DNA from: Stygiolobus sp037389425
Lineage (GTDB): Archaea; Thermoproteota; Thermoprotei_A; Sulfolobales; Sulfolobaceae
Reading direction: 5' to 3'
Length of the DNA stretch: 64,000 bases
Assembly (NCBI RefSeq): GCF_037389425.1
Contig: NZ_JBBHKR010000064.1
Span: forward strand, 153,464 to 217,463
Below the pieces are notes generated by a model. That model saw only the letters and a list, made by a program, of their open reading frames with translations, had not been told where the DNA came from and ran no database searches. How positions within the stretch are numbered: the stretch's first letter is position 1; each line of letters opens with the position of its first letter. Below are positions 8,722-17,795 of the stretch, piece by piece. The position numbers and the translations under genes were made by a program.

Positions 8722-9324
8722 ATGAAAATAGGAATTCTTGCTTATCAAGGTAGTTTCGAGGAGCATGCATTACAGTTAAAGAGAGCAATGACAAAACTGA
8801 ACGTTAGCGGAGATATACTTCCAGTTAAAAAAGCAGGGGATCTGAAACAAGTTGACGGATTGATTATACCAGGTGGCGAGAGTACAACTATCGGAATTAT
8901 AGCTCAGAAGCTTGGTGTCTTAGACGATTTAAAAAGTAAGATCACTGAAGGTACACCGGTGTTAGGGACTTGTGCCGGTGCTATAATATTAGCTAAGGAC
9001 GTCACAGACGCAAAGGTCTCCAAAAAGTCACAGCCCCTGATAGGGGAAATGAATATTCAAGTTATAAGGAATTATTACGGAAGACAGAGGGAGAGCTTTG
9101 AGGCGACTTTAGATTTCTCAGTTATAGGTGGCGGAAAAGGTAGGGTAGTATTCATTAGGGCTCCAGCAATCGTGAAGACGTGGGGAGAGGCTAAGTCTTT
9201 AATAACACTACAAGGTGTTACGGTAATGGCTGAGGAGAGAAATATGATTGCTACTACTTTCCATCCTGAACTATCGAATACTACAATCGTTCATGAGTAC
9301 TTTCTAAATCACGTCAAGAGATAA
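8722..9324 (+). CDS. pdxT: Pyridoxal 5'-phosphate synthase glutaminase subunit PdxT
   Basis: This class I glutamine amidotransferase releases ammonia for PdxS. The 200-residue protein has the strand-turn GILAYQGSFEEH, the oxyanion segment PGGESTT, the nucleophile Cys in LGTCAGAI (about residue 80) and the catalytic His-x-Glu in TFHPEL near the C-terminus. Length and motifs are normal. It begins 2 bp after the pdxS stop codon. Confidence 0.97.
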   Translation: MKIGILAYQGSFEEHALQLKRAMTKLNVSGDILPVKKAGDLKQVDGLIIPGGESTTIGIIAQKLGVLDDLKSKITEGTPVLGTCAGAIILAKDVTDAKVSKKSQPLIGEMNIQVIRNYYGRQRESFEATLDFSVIGGGKGRVVFIRAPAIVKTWGEAKSLITLQGVTVMAEERNMIATTFHPELSNTTIVHEYFLNHVKR

Positions 9325-9368
9325 TTTATTATTTTTCCACTTACTAATTTGAAGTAGGGTATTATTAG

Positions 9369-10898
9369 TTGCCTCCGAAAGATCTATTACCTGATAAGTC
9401 CGCACTAATTCATGGTATATCAAAATACGTAGCGGAACAGAGGCTTTATGGTAACATCCTAATTCACAAAATATTACTTAACGAGTTAGAAAGAGACGCA
9501 AGGGAAGGTTTAGTTACGGCTGAAATAGCCTTAGAAGAAGTTTCAAGGTTAAAAGAACTTAGTGAAGAGTTGTTAGTAAGTTTCGAGATAGTAGGTGATG
9601 AAGGAAGATACTCTTCTGTGAATGAAGGTTTACGTGAGTATTGCTTAAGAAGAGGTTGTACGATCGTTACGGCTGATGCGATACAACAGAGGTTGGCTGA
9701 AAGCCTAGGAATTGATGTAATCTTACTTACCCCAGATGTTACTTCGCTTACAATCGATAAGTTATTTGACGAAAACACTATGAGCGTACATTTGAAAGAG
9801 GGGACAACCCCAAAAGCCAAAAAGGGTAAACCCGGCAACTGGCAGTTCGTTGAACTGTCGCCTAATATTCTTACTGGTCACGAGATCAAAAAGATCGCCA
9901 ATGAAATTCTTTCCGCTGTTGATTACGTTAAAGACTCTTTTATTGAAATTGAGAGAAAAGGTTCGACGATAATCCAGTTAGGTAATTATAGGATAGTGAT
10001 AATCAGACCTCCTCTAAGCGATGGGTGGGAGGTTACAATTACCAGACCTGTAGCTAGAAAGAGGTTAGAAGATTACAACCTTAATGAGAAGTTATTATTG
10101 AGGTTGAGAGATAGAGCTGAAGGGATACTTATAGCCGGCTCACCAGGTATGGGTAAGACTACTTTCGCCCAAGCACTTGCGGAATTTTACATGAGGATGA
10201 ATAAAGTAGTTAAAACAATAGAATCTCCGCGTGATATGCACTTACCTCCCGAGATAACACAGTATTCGAAGAACTACGCTGAAGTAGGTGAGTTACACGA
10301 CATATTATTGCTTAGTAGACCCGATTATACTGTTTATGACGAGATGAGAAATGATGAGGACTTTAAACTCTACATCGATTTAAGACTAGCAGGAATAGGG
10401 ATGATAGGAGTTGTCCACGCCACTTCTCCGATCGACGCAATTCACAGGTTTATTAATAGAGTCGATATAGGTACAATTCCTAATATTCTGGATACGATAG
10501 TTTTCATCCACTCGGGGAATGTAGCCAAGGTATATAGTCTGGACATGACTGTGAAAGTCCCGACTGGATTAAAGGAGGCTGACCTAGCCAGACCCGTTGT
10601 AGAGGTCAAAGATTTACTTACGGATAGAGTTGAGTACGAAATTTACGTGTTCGGTGAACAGACCATGATAGTACCCGTGGCTAATATAACAGCAAAAGCC
10701 GGAAATGCTATACAAAGAAGATTAGAGAACTTAATTAACAACATAATTCCCTCTGCCTCGGTCACCTATGAGAATGGGGAGTACGTTATAACGATACCGA
10801 AGGAAGGAATAGGACTGTTTAATAAACGTGTAGTTACTAAGTTAAAGAAATATGAAAAGAAATATGGTATAAAGACTAGGATTAGATTCCCAGAATGA
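9369..10898 (+). CDS. pina: PINA-type PIN domain/ATPase/KH protein (Holliday junction migration)
   Basis: This 509-residue protein combines an N-terminal PIN-like domain (about 1-140), a VirB11/PilT-type ATPase with Walker A GSPGMGKTT at 257-265 and Walker B-like PDYTVYDEM, and a C-terminal KH-like domain (about 430-509). This architecture matches Sulfolobus PINA, described as a hexameric ATPase that promotes Holliday junction branch migration and works with Hjm and Hjc. The start is TTG at 9369 (MPPKDLLPDKSALIHG); no better codon precedes the PIN domain. It is convergent with hjc, and the two stop codons abut. Confidence 0.87.
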   Translation: MPPKDLLPDKSALIHGISKYVAEQRLYGNILIHKILLNELERDAREGLVTAEIALEEVSRLKELSEELLVSFEIVGDEGRYSSVNEGLREYCLRRGCTIVTADAIQQRLAESLGIDVILLTPDVTSLTIDKLFDENTMSVHLKEGTTPKAKKGKPGNWQFVELSPNILTGHEIKKIANEILSAVDYVKDSFIEIERKGSTIIQLGNYRIVIIRPPLSDGWEVTITRPVARKRLEDYNLNEKLLLRLRDRAEGILIAGSPGMGKTTFAQALAEFYMRMNKVVKTIESPRDMHLPPEITQYSKNYAEVGELHDILLLSRPDYTVYDEMRNDEDFKLYIDLRLAGIGMIGVVHATSPIDAIHRFINRVDIGTIPNILDTIVFIHSGNVAKVYSLDMTVKVPTGLKEADLARPVVEVKDLLTDRVEYEIYVFGEQTMIVPVANITAKAGNAIQRRLENLINNIIPSASVTYENGEYVITIPKEGIGLFNKRVVTKLKKYEKKYGIKTRIRFPE

Positions 10899-11333
10899 TC
10901 ACATAAAGAAATCCAAGGTTTTGCTCAATTTGGCGTCTACATATCTCACTAAGTCGTCAAAAGTAAGACCTATGCTTAGTGTCTCTATATCAACAACGTA
11001 ATTGCCAATCTCAGTCTTTCTAAGGCTGTCGAATTTAACAAAGCGTAGTTCTTTATCGATTTTAGCTCCGATGAACAGTTCGCCTCCGCTCTTCCTTGCA
11101 AATTCCTTTATTCCTTCAGCTTGTTCCCGTTCAATGTAAATTCTACTCCCGTTTTTTCTACTCTTCATTTCAATGAGAATTATGACACCGGATTTCATGG
11201 CTATTATATCAGGTACGTGGTCTTTTCTCTTAGCTCCGCTTGCAGGTGCTCTAATAACTGCAAAGCCCCTATCCCTAAGTTTGGAAACAATATACCTCTC
11301 TAAAGAAGTGCCCCTACTTTTATTTGAAGCCAC
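10899..11333 (-). CDS. hjc: Holliday junction resolvase Hjc
   Basis: Hjc is the archaeal structure-specific endonuclease that cuts four-way DNA junctions. The 144-residue product carries the archaeal resolvase fold with E12, D42, E55 and K57 placed as in the characterised Sulfolobus enzyme (motifs TSLERYIVSKL, PDIIAMK and IEMKSRK). The start is a GTG; ilvC ends 18 bp upstream, so any promoter overlaps the end of ilvC. The convergent neighbour encodes PINA, a functional partner of Hjc. Confidence 0.94.
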   Translation of the reverse strand: MASNKSRGTSLERYIVSKLRDRGFAVIRAPASGAKRKDHVPDIIAMKSGVIILIEMKSRKNGSRIYIEREQAEGIKEFARKSGGELFIGAKIDKELRFVKFDSLRKTEIGNYVVDIETLSIGLTFDDLVRYVDAKLSKTLDFFM

Positions 11334-11351
11334 AAAAGAATAATAAAAATT

Positions 11352-12350
11352 TTAGGATTTAGGTTTTCCTCTCAGAGATATTTCCCTTACTTCTCTTCCA
11401 ACTTTCTCTTCTAAGCTGTTTTCCAGCTCTTGAATCCCTTTAACAAGGGTTGGGGCCCCCTTTCCGTATTCTTCTATCCACTGATTAGCAAACTCACCAG
11501 ATCTTATCTTATCTAAAACCTCTTTCATCCTCTTCTTTACGCTTTCGTCTATGACATATTTACCAGCAGTTAGACCTCCGTATTTTGCTGTGTCAGACAC
11601 TGCTTTGAACATCCCACTGAACCCTTTTTCATAGATTAAGTCAACAATCATCTTCATTTCGTTTATAGTCTCGTAATATGCAATTTCAGGCTGGTATCCC
11701 GCCTCTACTAGGACCTGAAAAGCTGACCTCATTAGTTGTGTTATTCCGCCCACTAAGTCTACTTGTTCACCGAAGAGGTCTGTTTCAGTCTCTTCTTTAA
11801 AGGTAGTCTCTATAACACCAGCTCTAGTAGCTCCTAAAGCTTTAGCTATAGCTAATGCTTTCTCTAACGCTTTACCAGAATAGTTCTGGTGAACTGCCAC
11901 TAATGCAGGGACTCCTCCTCCTTTCACGAAGTATTCTCTTACTATTGGACCTGGTCCTTTAGGTGCTATCATATATACATCCACATCCTTAGGTGGTTCG
12001 ATCAACCTATAGTGTATGTTAAATCCGTGAGCGAAAACTAAGTCATTCCCGCTTCTTAGGTGTGGCTTTACTCTTTCAAGGTATACTGTCCTTTGAACCA
12101 TATCTGGCAAGAGGAATATTATTATGTTAGCGTTCTTTACAGCATCTTCAGTATGCATTGGGTTAAATCCGTCTTTCTTAGCTTGTTCCCATGATTTTCC
12201 TTCTCTCTCTAGTCCTACTAAGACTTTTAGCCCAGAGTCTCTAAGGTTTAGTGCCCAAGCATGACCTTGGCTTCCGTAACCTAATACTGCTATTGTTTTG
12301 TCTTTTATAGGTTCTAAGCTTGCGTCTTTATCAGTATATATTTTTACCAC
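11352..12350 (-). CDS. ilvC: Ketol-acid reductoisomerase (NADP-dependent)
   Basis: This enzyme performs the second step of valine and isoleucine synthesis, isomerising and reducing acetolactate or acetohydroxybutyrate. The 332-residue class I protein has the nucleotide-binding loop GYGSQGHAWALNLRDSG and the metal-binding ETETDLFGEQ and TINEMKMIVDLIYEKG segments. The GTG start lies inside the end of ilvN (20-bp overlap in another frame), so it is translationally coupled and is the last gene of ilvB-N-C. Confidence 0.97.
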   Translation of the reverse strand: MVKIYTDKDASLEPIKDKTIAVLGYGSQGHAWALNLRDSGLKVLVGLEREGKSWEQAKKDGFNPMHTEDAVKNANIIIFLLPDMVQRTVYLERVKPHLRSGNDLVFAHGFNIHYRLIEPPKDVDVYMIAPKGPGPIVREYFVKGGGVPALVAVHQNYSGKALEKALAIAKALGATRAGVIETTFKEETETDLFGEQVDLVGGITQLMRSAFQVLVEAGYQPEIAYYETINEMKMIVDLIYEKGFSGMFKAVSDTAKYGGLTAGKYVIDESVKKRMKEVLDKIRSGEFANQWIEEYGKGAPTLVKGIQELENSLEEKVGREVREISLRGKPKS

Positions 12351-12726
12351 TTACAATCCCCCAACTTAGTGTAGTTACTTTTGAGAATGAAGGTTTAAAA
12401 ACTACTATGTCATATTCTTTCGCTTCAAAAGGTTCTCCTCTAACTACAGACCCATCTCGTTTTATGACATATGTCGTGACTACAGCATCTTCTAATACCT
12501 CTACTTTCTCTATGTCTACTGTTTTGCTTAAGTTTTGTATTGCTATATCAAAATTGTTAGTGTAGGGTACTCCTAGATAAATCTCGTATAGTCCGTCGTC
12601 TGAAACTTTCCTACCCTGGATCCAGTTAATATCCATTAGCAGTTTTCTGAATGCACCAGCTACTCTCTCTATATAACCTGGATCCCTATAGTAACCAATT
12701 ACCCTAACTACCTTTTCTTGGGTCAC
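12331..12726 (-). CDS. ilvN: Acetolactate synthase small (regulatory) subunit, ACT domain
   Basis: This is the regulatory partner of IlvB. The 131-residue product begins MTQEKVVRVIGYYRDPGYIERVAGAF, resembling an ACT domain of the small-subunit type but diverged from the bacterial GxLxRVxGLF signature, followed by a short C-terminal region. It overlaps ilvB by 23 bp at its start and ilvC by 20 bp at its end. The role as feedback sensor for valine is known for the family; the ligand specificity of this archaeal form cannot be read from the sequence. Confidence 0.85.
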   Translation of the reverse strand: MTQEKVVRVIGYYRDPGYIERVAGAFRKLLMDINWIQGRKVSDDGLYEIYLGVPYTNNFDIAIQNLSKTVDIEKVEVLEDAVVTTYVIKRDGSVVRGEPFEAKEYDIVVFKPSFSKVTTLSWGIVSGKNIY

Positions 12727-14422
12727 GTAGGATCACCTGCTTTAGTCTTCCGCCTGGAGGTAAAGTGGGTAAGGCTAATTCGTCTTTATCTATGGGCACT
12801 CTTATTACTGCTGGCATATCTTCCCTGATAGCAGCTTTTATCGATTTCTCTATTTCTTCATAACTTGTAGCATTATAACCCAGTGCTCCGAAAGCCTCTG
12901 CTAACTTGACGAAGTCTGGTGATGGTCCGTAGTCTACTCCTACTACTCGGCGGTTAAAGAACAAGTCTTGTACTTGTCTCACCAGCCCTAATGTTCTGTT
13001 ATCAAATACTACAGATATTACTGGGATATGCTCGTCAACAGCCGTTGCTAAATTGTTTCCAGTCATTAGGAATGAGCCGTCTCCGTCAAGGTCTACTACT
13101 ACTTTATCAGGTTTTGCTAGTTTTGCACCCATTGCAGCAGGTAGTCCAAATCCCATTGTTCCCATTCCTGTTGAAGACAAAAACGTCCTTGGCTCTAGTA
13201 CTTCCCAAAATACTTCAGCCCACATTTGATGTTGTCCCACACCGGTCGTAACAATTGCATCCCTAGGTATTGCATTCCTTATGGTCTTTAGAACTTTCCA
13301 AGGTTTTAATTTATTCGGCTCATCGTGATAGTAGAACTGGGCATAGTATTCTTTGTACTCTTTCAATCTCTTTAGCCACGCACTATTATCATTCTTCATT
13401 CCTAACTCAATTACAGCTTTTGCCAGTTCCTTCAGTAAGATCTTAGCATTCCCCACTAGGTTTACGTCTACCTTTATAGCCCTCTCTCCATCTGACGGGT
13501 CAATGTTTATCATAATGAACTTCTTTCTAGTTTCGATCATTTCGTCGTATGACGTTATTGTCCTATCACTTAGTCTGGCTCCTACTACTAACATCGCATC
13601 TGACTCCAGTGCTGCCATTGACGCTTCAGCTCTTCCGTAGTACCCCATAGGCCCAAAGTATAATGGGTGATCGTGAGGTATCGCTGACTTACCGGGAAAT
13701 GTTGAGATTATTGGTATATGAAGTAGCTCTGCGAGTTCCAAAACTTCTTGTGTGGCGTTAGACCAGACTACTCCAGTTCCAGCAAGTATTATGGGTCTTT
13801 CAGCGTTTATCAGGATCTCGGCAGCTTTCTTTAGCTTCTGTCTGTCTATTATTGTCGGGAACTCTTTGTAACCCCTTACAATAGGCTTCTCTGGCCACTT
13901 AACCTCGTCCATTTTCTCATAGAATATATCTCTTGGAATATCCACTACAACAGGGCCAGGTCTTCCGGTCGTGGCTATATAAAACGCATTTTTAATCCAT
14001 AACGGAATTTCTTCTATTTTCTTTACTTCCACCACGTATTTTGTAATGTGTTCAAATACACCCATTGCATCAGCTTCTTGGAATGCCATTTTTCCAATTG
14101 AGGATCTGGGTACTTGTCCGGTTATCGCTATTACTGGTGATGAGTCCCAATAGGCAGTTATTAACCCAGTTACAAGGTTTGTAGCTCCGGGACCTGAAGT
14201 CGCTGTGCATACTCCGGGTACTCCGGAGGCTCTTGCGTAACCGTCGGCAGCATGAGCGGCAGCTTGTTCGTGTCTCATTAGAACGTGTCTAAGTTCTCCA
14301 TTTTGTATGTCTTCGACAAAGGCGTCATATATTTGCATGTTTGATAACCCTGGTATACCGAAGATTACCTTTACACCTTCTCTTTTTAGAGAATCGACTA
14401 AAATTCTAGCACCACTTGGCAT
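12704..14422 (-). CDS. ilvB: Acetolactate synthase large (catalytic) subunit
   Basis: This thiamine diphosphate enzyme condenses pyruvate with pyruvate or 2-oxobutyrate. The 572-residue product has the catalytic Glu in LMRHEQAAAHAADGYARASG, the FAD-region motifs of the family, and the ThDP/Mg block DGDGSFLMTGNNL. The ATG at 14422 is preferred over an in-frame GTG at 14428, because GGGGTG lies a few bases upstream as a ribosome site. It is the first gene of ilvB-N-C. Two possible TATA boxes lie upstream, at about 14460-14475 and 14578-14595, implying a short or a long (about 130 nt) leader. Confidence 0.96.
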   Translation of the reverse strand: MPSGARILVDSLKREGVKVIFGIPGLSNMQIYDAFVEDIQNGELRHVLMRHEQAAAHAADGYARASGVPGVCTATSGPGATNLVTGLITAYWDSSPVIAITGQVPRSSIGKMAFQEADAMGVFEHITKYVVEVKKIEEIPLWIKNAFYIATTGRPGPVVVDIPRDIFYEKMDEVKWPEKPIVRGYKEFPTIIDRQKLKKAAEILINAERPIILAGTGVVWSNATQEVLELAELLHIPIISTFPGKSAIPHDHPLYFGPMGYYGRAEASMAALESDAMLVVGARLSDRTITSYDEMIETRKKFIMINIDPSDGERAIKVDVNLVGNAKILLKELAKAVIELGMKNDNSAWLKRLKEYKEYYAQFYYHDEPNKLKPWKVLKTIRNAIPRDAIVTTGVGQHQMWAEVFWEVLEPRTFLSSTGMGTMGFGLPAAMGAKLAKPDKVVVDLDGDGSFLMTGNNLATAVDEHIPVISVVFDNRTLGLVRQVQDLFFNRRVVGVDYGPSPDFVKLAEAFGALGYNATSYEEIEKSIKAAIREDMPAVIRVPIDKDELALPTLPPGGRLKQVILRDPRKGS

Positions 14423-14587
14423 AATCACACACCCCTAATAGAAGTAGGTTGTATGATAGAATATTCAAATACATTCTCTCTCCTGTTTTCCCTCTTGATC
14501 GAGAATTTAGGAGAAAATTTAGTCGACTTGGAGGGTACAGTCACCTATCATCTTTTTCACAGACAGAAGTGAATGAGTTTTAAATTT

Positions 14588-15121
14588 TTAAATATTACTG
14601 TAATTCTTTTCATTTAACTTCTCTGAATTATAAATACTTTTTATTTTTTCTATGATTTGTTTGTGATTATTAATATCCCCCCACATCTCTAAACAGTTTA
14701 CATTACCTACATATAACCAAGTGTTTCCGAAATGAACTCTGCGATCATCAACAAACAAAATCTCCTCAGGCTTGATCTCAACTTTCTTTGACTGTCTAAG
14801 CAAGGAGATTATATGGCTTATGTAAATGAATTTGAAAGGATACTCCCTTGAGACGATCAGATCGAAATAGTTCTTCAGCTTAAGTGTTGACAACACAATT
14901 TCGGTCTTTTCAGGAATGTTCCACGTTACTAATACGAGATAAAAACCCGTGTCTTTGAGTTCTTGAAGAGTTTCTCTTACGCCAGGGAATAAAGTTACCT
15001 TACTTCCGCTTGAGTCTTCTAAGCTATTCTCGTTAACTAATTTTAGAGGGGGTTTAAGGTCGGATATATTAGGGTGATCCCAGAGGGTCTTGTCCGCGTC
15101 AAGCACTACTACTTTTATCAT
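14588..15121 (-). CDS. HAD-superfamily phosphatase, MDP-1-like
   Basis: This 177-residue protein belongs to the HAD superfamily and most resembles magnesium-dependent phosphatase-1. Motif I is VVVLDADKTLWDHP, with D8 as nucleophile and D10 as acid/base; motif II is the Thr in LVLVTWN; motif IV is the LFVDDRRVHFGN block. The substrate is unknown: family members act on phosphotyrosine, sugar phosphates or glycated protein adducts. Its start overlaps the end of the GTPase gene by 23 bp, so the two are probably cotranscribed. Confidence 0.75.
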   Translation of the reverse strand: MIKVVVLDADKTLWDHPNISDLKPPLKLVNENSLEDSSGSKVTLFPGVRETLQELKDTGFYLVLVTWNIPEKTEIVLSTLKLKNYFDLIVSREYPFKFIYISHIISLLRQSKKVEIKPEEILFVDDRRVHFGNTWLYVGNVNCLEMWGDINNHKQIIEKIKSIYNSEKLNEKNYSNI

Positions 15122-15905
15122 TTGTCTTTATATCTGGTGGATAGGTATAATAAATTATTTTGCCATCGTGATAATCTCTAATTAGTACCTTTGCAGCTTC
15201 ATCAATATTAGGTTCTTTTGTGGTCTTGTATATCCATCCACGCTTTAGTGCTAGTCTGTTTAAGAAATCGTAATAGTCGGAATAATCAAGTTTGTAAACG
15301 TTTTTAATCACATTAGGGTCAAATTGTTGTATTCTGTCAAAGAGAAGCTTCGCAGCTCTTACCGGGTCTTCTAGCTTGTCCACGTTAATCCCCCTTATAA
15401 TTCGCTCTAATTCATTCCCGTCTGGTGGAATTATACCTGGCGTATCCCATATGTATAATCTTGAGTCAACTCGGAAGAGTTGAACGGATTTAGTATAACC
15501 ATAGCTCATTGGAAACTTTGAGGTTGTTGCCGAATGTCTCCCTTTTAGTGCGTTTATCATAGACGATTTACCCGTTTTAGGATATCCTACGAGTACAGCG
15601 ATCCCTTCTCGTTTCCCCCCTAAAAGTTCCTTGATTTTATCCCTAAGGATTTTAGTACCTAAGTGACCGGTTGCGGATATGTAAACTGTTGGTATTTTAT
15701 CCTTTCTTTCTATGTACTCTTTCCATTTCTGTAACACGTCTAACGGAATTAAGTCACCTTTGTTGAGAACTATAAGAAGTTTTTTACCTTTTCTTCTCGA
15801 TACATCTTCTATTTTCCTTGATCTAGTAAGGTCAGGTTCACGTGAGTCTAACACTTCAACTACTACGTCGGACCTATTGATGAGGGCAAGAACTTTCCCT
15901 ATCAT
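15099..15905 (-). CDS. Circularly permuted GTPase, YlqF/RbgA family
   Basis: The G motifs appear in permuted order: G4 NKGD at 48-51, G5-like SATG near 78, G1 GYPKTGKSS at 107-115 and G3 DTPG at 154-157. That order defines the YlqF/RbgA/Nog2 group, whose characterised members assist assembly of the large ribosomal subunit. The 268-residue protein ends with a helical C-terminal domain, as in RbgA. A role in 50S maturation is inferred from the family. It shares an operon with the HAD phosphatase and is divergent from the unknown gene at 15940, with only 34 bp between the start codons. Confidence 0.85.
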   Translation of the reverse strand: MIGKVLALINRSDVVVEVLDSREPDLTRSRKIEDVSRRKGKKLLIVLNKGDLIPLDVLQKWKEYIERKDKIPTVYISATGHLGTKILRDKIKELLGGKREGIAVLVGYPKTGKSSMINALKGRHSATTSKFPMSYGYTKSVQLFRVDSRLYIWDTPGIIPPDGNELERIIRGINVDKLEDPVRAAKLLFDRIQQFDPNVIKNVYKLDYSDYYDFLNRLALKRGWIYKTTKEPNIDEAAKVLIRDYHDGKIIYYTYPPDIKTNDKSSSA

Positions 15906-15939
15906 TCACTTTATTTTTGGTGGTTAAGGTATTAATAAT

Positions 15940-16890
15940 ATGCCAATTGGAAATATGGTAACATTCGATAAGGGCTCCTTTGACGGGACTATTGATTATG
16001 ACTTCTTTACTACACCTACGAAACTTAACACAGCCCTGAAAGAATTTACATACGTTATAAATATCGACAGCAAACCAGAGAAGGTTTATATAATCTTGAA
16101 CATAGAGCGGGACAAAAACGTAGAGCCAAAGTGGAGACTCTGGTTAAACGATTTTTCATTAACTAAGGAGTTCAGACCTAACATAGAAGTAGAGAACGGA
16201 AGTAGAAAAATTTCGTCTATAATCTATGACATTTCCCCTTTAGTTAAACCAGGTAGGAACGAATTTCTCATCACGTATAAAGGTATCCACGAGATTTCGC
16301 TGGATAGTATAGGTCACGTTACGTTCTACAGAGCGGAAAAGTTTGAAACTAAATATGATCTGATGGCTGGAATTCTGGTCTTGAAGCCCGGGGAGGAAAT
16401 GAAGTTTAACTGTGATGGAGAATGCCACTTAATAGCTAAGAATGTGGGTAAGAACGCTAGATTGTTTGTAGATAGCTACCTGATAACAAGCGAAAACGAA
16501 GTTGAAGAGATTACTATGAGAAAACAAGGAGAGATTTACGTTAGGTATATGTCTGAAAGTAACTCAAGATCCCTAGCTTATATTTACAATTTTTACAGTA
16601 TTAACTATAAGATACCTAGAATAGTCCTTGAGGTCGACTCTAAAGTAGATAAAGATTCTCTAGATGTGATAATTACTAACTTAAGCGAGATAGAACTAGA
16701 TAAAGTTATAGTGAACGTTCTCTTCAACGGGCTTTCTATTAGTTACAAAATGTTTAACGACGTAAAAATTTCAGACACGCTAGATATTAAAGTAGGTTTA
16801 CCTCTAAACAAGAAAGGTAATTTGGTAATAAGGGCAGTAGGTATAAAAAGTGGTTTTAGGAAGACCTTTGACAAATCTTTAACTATTTGA
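15940..16890 (+). CDS. Uncharacterised protein, predicted beta-rich
   Basis: I do not recognise this 316-residue protein. Its sequence alternates short strands with turns throughout (for example YVINIDSKPEKVYIILNIE and NEFLITYKGIHEISLDSIGH), which suggests two or more beta-sandwich domains: one at about 1-150, a small one with a CDGEC pair near 160, and an immunoglobulin- or CARDB-like C-terminal part. It has no signal peptide or membrane helix, so it should be cytoplasmic. It is divergent from the ribosome-assembly GTPase and convergent with ubiA. Codon use is like its neighbours. It may be a lineage-specific conserved protein. Confidence 0.7.
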   Translation: MPIGNMVTFDKGSFDGTIDYDFFTTPTKLNTALKEFTYVINIDSKPEKVYIILNIERDKNVEPKWRLWLNDFSLTKEFRPNIEVENGSRKISSIIYDISPLVKPGRNEFLITYKGIHEISLDSIGHVTFYRAEKFETKYDLMAGILVLKPGEEMKFNCDGECHLIAKNVGKNARLFVDSYLITSENEVEEITMRKQGEIYVRYMSESNSRSLAYIYNFYSINYKIPRIVLEVDSKVDKDSLDVIITNLSEIELDKVIVNVLFNGLSISYKMFNDVKISDTLDIKVGLPLNKKGNLVIRAVGIKSGFRKTFDKSLTI

Positions 16891-16909
16891 TTGAATCTGG
16901 CACGTTGAA

Positions 16910-17752
16910 CTAGAGCCTAACAGGCAAACTTCCTAGTATAAAAGCTATCATTGTTCCTATTGCGTATACTTTCAACACACCCCTAGCCTTGGAAGAGTTT
17001 TCTATAGTCTCTTTAAGAAGGATAACGTAAATTAATAGGAAATCTAAGATTAAAATCAAAATAAGATATATTATATTAAAGCCTAACCAATAGGGAAGAG
17101 GAGACGTTATCATTAACCCTACTAGAATTGCCTTAGAGATTTTCCAAGCTTTGCTTATCCCTAACCTTACAGCTAGGGTCCTCACGTTATTAGCCTTATC
17201 TCCTTCATAGTCCTCAATTCCTTTTATGAATTCTCTAGACAAAGTGAAGAAAAATATGTACAAAGTGGGGATCGAGATAAAATAGAGCCAATTTCCAGTA
17301 AAGTACGCCAGACCCCCGTAAAAGGCTGATAAAGCTGATGTTGAAGCTACTATCAAATTACCTATTAGCCCGCTTTTCTTCAAGGAAACCGCATATTCGA
17401 ATAGTAAGATCACCGTAATCAAGGCTACAAATGCAGGATAGATACCAAGAATAAGGGACAAAAGTATTCCCGTTATTGATGTTGCATAAGCCAAGTTTTT
17501 CGCAGTTTGTAGGCTAACCATCCCTGAAGGTATAGGTCTGTAGGGTTTGTTTATACGATCTATATCCACATCATACACGTCGTTGATTACATAACCACCA
17601 GCAGCGATGAGAGCAACGACTAAAGAGGAAATTATCATCCGGACTGGGATTATATGCCATTCTGAAGCTACTAAATAGCCCATTAGTGCGGACAATGCGG
17701 AACCTATAACGTTATGTATCCTCACTAATTGTAGATAAGGTTTTATTGACAT
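16910..17752 (-). CDS. ubiA: UbiA-family prenyltransferase, digeranylgeranylglyceryl phosphate synthase
   Basis: This enzyme adds the second geranylgeranyl chain to geranylgeranylglyceryl phosphate in archaeal ether lipid synthesis. The 280-residue polytopic protein (about eight or nine membrane helices) has the aspartate motifs NDVYDVDIDRINKP and KGIEDYEGDKANN. I chose the ATG at 17752 (MSIKPYLQLVRIHN), the family N-terminus; an upstream in-frame start at 17839 would add 29 unlikely residues and run into the divergent gene. A TATA-like box about 25 bp upstream suggests a leaderless transcript. The GGR-like lipid gene is nearby. Confidence 0.92.
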   Translation of the reverse strand: MSIKPYLQLVRIHNVIGSALSALMGYLVASEWHIIPVRMIISSLVVALIAAGGYVINDVYDVDIDRINKPYRPIPSGMVSLQTAKNLAYATSITGILLSLILGIYPAFVALITVILLFEYAVSLKKSGLIGNLIVASTSALSAFYGGLAYFTGNWLYFISIPTLYIFFFTLSREFIKGIEDYEGDKANNVRTLAVRLGISKAWKISKAILVGLMITSPLPYWLGFNIIYLILILILDFLLIYVILLKETIENSSKARGVLKVYAIGTMIAFILGSLPVRL

Positions 17753-17795
17753 AATCGAATAAATTAGATTGAAAGGGTTCTTATAAGGTGAACTA

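Noticed and set aside
12991..13640. Two plus-strand frames antisense to ilvB
   Set aside because: ilvB motifs are intact on the minus strand; the antisense products look like reverse-strand noise.
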